A stretch of DNA of 7,241 nucleotides, taken from contig CAZJNX010000219.1 in assembly GCA_964547415.1 (NCBI GenBank), positions 1-7,241 of the forward strand, in the 5' to 3' direction. Shown here one piece after another: positions 6,273 through 7,241 of the stretch. The notes beneath the pieces are model-generated. The model had not been told where the DNA came from and searched no databases. It saw only the letters and a list, made by a program, of their open reading frames with translations. A program made the translations under genes and the position numbers. The stretch's first letter is position 1, and each line of letters begins with the position of its first letter. Source of the stretch: CAZJNX01 sp964547415 (lineage in GTDB: Bacteria; Pseudomonadota; Alphaproteobacteria; Rhizobiales; Amorphaceae).

Positions 6273-6546
6273 CTCGAAACTCCCGTACCAGGCAGCGACG
6301 GCCCGATCGCGCCAGACCGCCTGACCGCGCCCCGTGAGACGGCCTGTCGCGCAACCTCGTCTCTCGCGGGCCGGTGTTCAAGCACGCACACCGTCCTGCG
6401 GGCAATGCCCGGAACGGTTGCCGCTCCCCCGCCAGCCCCTTCCAGCAAAATCCCCAGGCCGATGCGCGGGACGGGCGCACGACCCAGAAGCGCTCGCCGC
6501 TCCACGCCGGCCTTCCCGGACAAGTCGCGTCGGACGGAGCCCGCCG
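6273..6546. other. 274-bp structured spacer between rpsE and rpmD
   Basis: rpsE and rpmD normally lie within a few dozen bases of each other, so this gap is large. I see no known gene. A weak minus-strand frame from a TTG (6521-6523) to 6269 would encode 84 residues and overlap the rpmD start as ATGA. Its third-position GC (about 73%) is lower than I would expect for the genes here, its start is poor, and it resembles nothing known. The spacer holds several stems: GACGG/CCGTC at the rpsE stop (6533-6537/6544-6548), GAGACG/CGTCTC (6336-6341/6358-6363) and two overlapping stem-loops at 6372-6418. No convincing promoter was found. Confidence 0.5.
6372..6418. other. Overlapping, mutually exclusive stem-loops in the rpsE-rpmD spacer
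   Basis: Stem A pairs CGGTGT (6372-6377) with ACACCG (6388-6393). Stem B pairs ACCGT (6390-6394) with ACGGT (6414-6418), continued by CGGGC (6399-6403) and GCCCG (6407-6411) around AAT. They share bases 6390-6393, so only one can form fully. This is the layout of switching leaders, but no ligand or regulator is evident, and neither stem is long. Confidence 0.3.
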
Positions 6547-7134
6547 TCAGGCCTCCGCCTGCTCCAGTTCCACGGCGTCCTCCCGCCGACGCGCCTGCAG
6601 CTGGGACACCTTGATGCCCCGCCGAGCCGCCACGGTCCGCGGGCTGTCCTGGCGCTTCAAGGCGTCGAAGGTGGCCCGCACCATGTTGTAGGGGTTCGAC
6701 GACCCGAGGGACTTCGCGACCACGTCCTGCACGCCGAGCGTCTCGAAGACGGCGCGCATCGGACCGCCCGCGATGATCCCGGTGCCCGCGGGCGCGGCGC
6801 GCAGGATGACCTTGCCCGCACCCCAGCGGCCGTTCACGTCGTGGTGCAGCGTCCGCCCCTCGCGCAGCGGCACGCGGATCATGTCGCGCTTGGCCGATTC
6901 GGTGGCCTTGCGGATGGCCTCGGGCACCTCGCGCGCCTTGCCGGTGCCGGTGCCGACACGGCCACGGCCGTCGCCGACGACAACCAGCGCGGCAAAGCCA
7001 AAGCGCCGGCCGCCCTTGACGACCTTCGCCACGCGGTTGATGCCAACCAGCTTTTCAATCAGTTCCGGTTCGTCGCGTTCGCGATCCCGATCGCGTCCAC
7101 GGTCGCCGCGATCGCGGCCTTCGCCCCGTGCCAT
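6547..7134 (-). CDS. rpsE: 30S ribosomal protein S5
   Basis: S5 (195 residues) lies at the mRNA entry side of the 30S subunit and takes part in decoding accuracy and mRNA helicase action. The N-terminal RNA-binding domain holds KVVKGGRRFGFAALVVVGDG (37-56) and RVGTGTGKAREVPEAIRKA (59-77). The C-terminal domain has APAGTGIIAGGPMRAVFETL (114-133) and SLGSSNPYNMVRATFDAL. Residues 3-22 form an Arg/Asp/Glu-rich repeat-like extension (RDRGDRGRDRDRERDE), and the C-terminus carries a RREDAVELEQAEA tail. Charged extensions of this kind are seen in alphaproteobacterial S5. The ATG (7132-7134) follows an AAGGAAGGA, which overlaps the rplR stop 15 bp away, suggesting coupled translation. It is followed by the long spacer before rpmD. 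Confidence 0.98.
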   Translation of the reverse strand: MARGEGRDRGDRGRDRDRERDEPELIEKLVGINRVAKVVKGGRRFGFAALVVVGDGRGRVGTGTGKAREVPEAIRKATESAKRDMIRVPLREGRTLHHDVNGRWGAGKVILRAAPAGTGIIAGGPMRAVFETLGVQDVVAKSLGSSNPYNMVRATFDALKRQDSPRTVAARRGIKVSQLQARRREDAVELEQAEA

Positions 7135-7142
7135 TGGCCTGA

Positions 7143-7151
7143 TCCTTCCTT
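7143..7151 (-). promoter_or_regulatory. Shine-Dalgarno site of rpsE
   Basis: AAGGAAGGA on the minus strand, a doubled AAGGA element partly inside the rplR stop codon (7150-7152). It lies 8 nt before the rpsE ATG and suggests handover of terminating ribosomes. Confidence 0.65.
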
Positions 7152-7241
7152 AAAACTGCAGGCCGGCTTCACGCGCGGCTTCCGCCAACGCCTTGATCCG
7201 GCCGTGATAGATGTAACCGCCGCGGTCGAAGACCACGGTCT
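7150..7241 (-). CDS. rplR: 50S ribosomal protein L18 (C-terminal part)
   Basis: Only the last 29 residues and the TAA stop are present; the gene runs off the right edge of the window. The translation contains VVFDRGGYIYHGRIKALAEA followed by AREAGLQF, which is the conserved C-terminal end of L18, the 5S rRNA-binding protein of the 50S central protuberance. The FDRGGYxYHGR motif is diagnostic. It lies 15 bp upstream of rpsE, its usual neighbour in the spc operon, which confirms the call. The frame is too short to appear as a full reading frame but is intact as far as seen. Confidence 0.95.
   Translation of the reverse strand, partial: TVVFDRGGYIYHGRIKALAEAAREAGLQF

Noticed and set aside
6269..6523. 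84-residue frame overlapping the rpmD start by ATGA
   Set aside because: It has a TTG start without a clear Shine-Dalgarno, lower third-position GC than expected for the genes here, and no known relative. It is kept only as a note under the spacer.

Overview
The window is a high-GC bacterial segment carrying the 3' part of the ribosomal spc operon followed by the alpha operon, all on the minus strand. The gene set and the protein details point to an alphaproteobacterium. These include adk directly behind secY, a short-LID adenylate kinase, an RpoA beginning with a QRNWQELIRP-type N-terminus and ending in a PNWPPENIEELAKR-type tail, and a lysine-ended S13. A Rhodospirillales-like lineage is possible, but that is a guess from composition and style.

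In transcription order (right to left) the genes are: rplR (L18, only its C-terminal 29 residues, cut by the window edge), rpsE (S5), a 274-bp spacer, rpmD (L30), rplO (L15), secY, adk (ATGA overlap with secY), a 257-bp spacer, rpsM (S13), rpsK (S11), rpoA (RNA polymerase alpha) and rplQ (L17). The left end (about 14-355) holds the decayed 5' part of an IS630-like transposase gene, separated from rplQ by about 455 bp in which I see no gene. No rpmJ lies ahead of rpsM and no rpsD lies between rpsK and rpoA, unlike the E. coli arrangement.

The genes work together in the core of gene expression. Five complete ribosomal proteins of this block plus L18 and L17 build the 30S and 50S subunits. RpoA seeds RNA polymerase assembly. 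SecY is the protein-export channel, and Adk balances the adenine nucleotides. None is unusual as a protein.

The less ordinary material is in the spacers. They are long for such operons and hold several perfect or near-perfect stem-loops. The adk stop codon sits in the loop of an 8-bp hairpin. Just beyond it is a promoter-like TTGACG-N17-TACCAG pair, and then a leader with an 11-bp and an 8-bp hairpin before the GTG start of rpsM. I found no CRISPR array, tRNA, rRNA, defence or metabolic gene cluster, and nothing that makes a convincing new system. The structured spacers and the expanded rpsE-rpmD gap are the best targets for follow-up.
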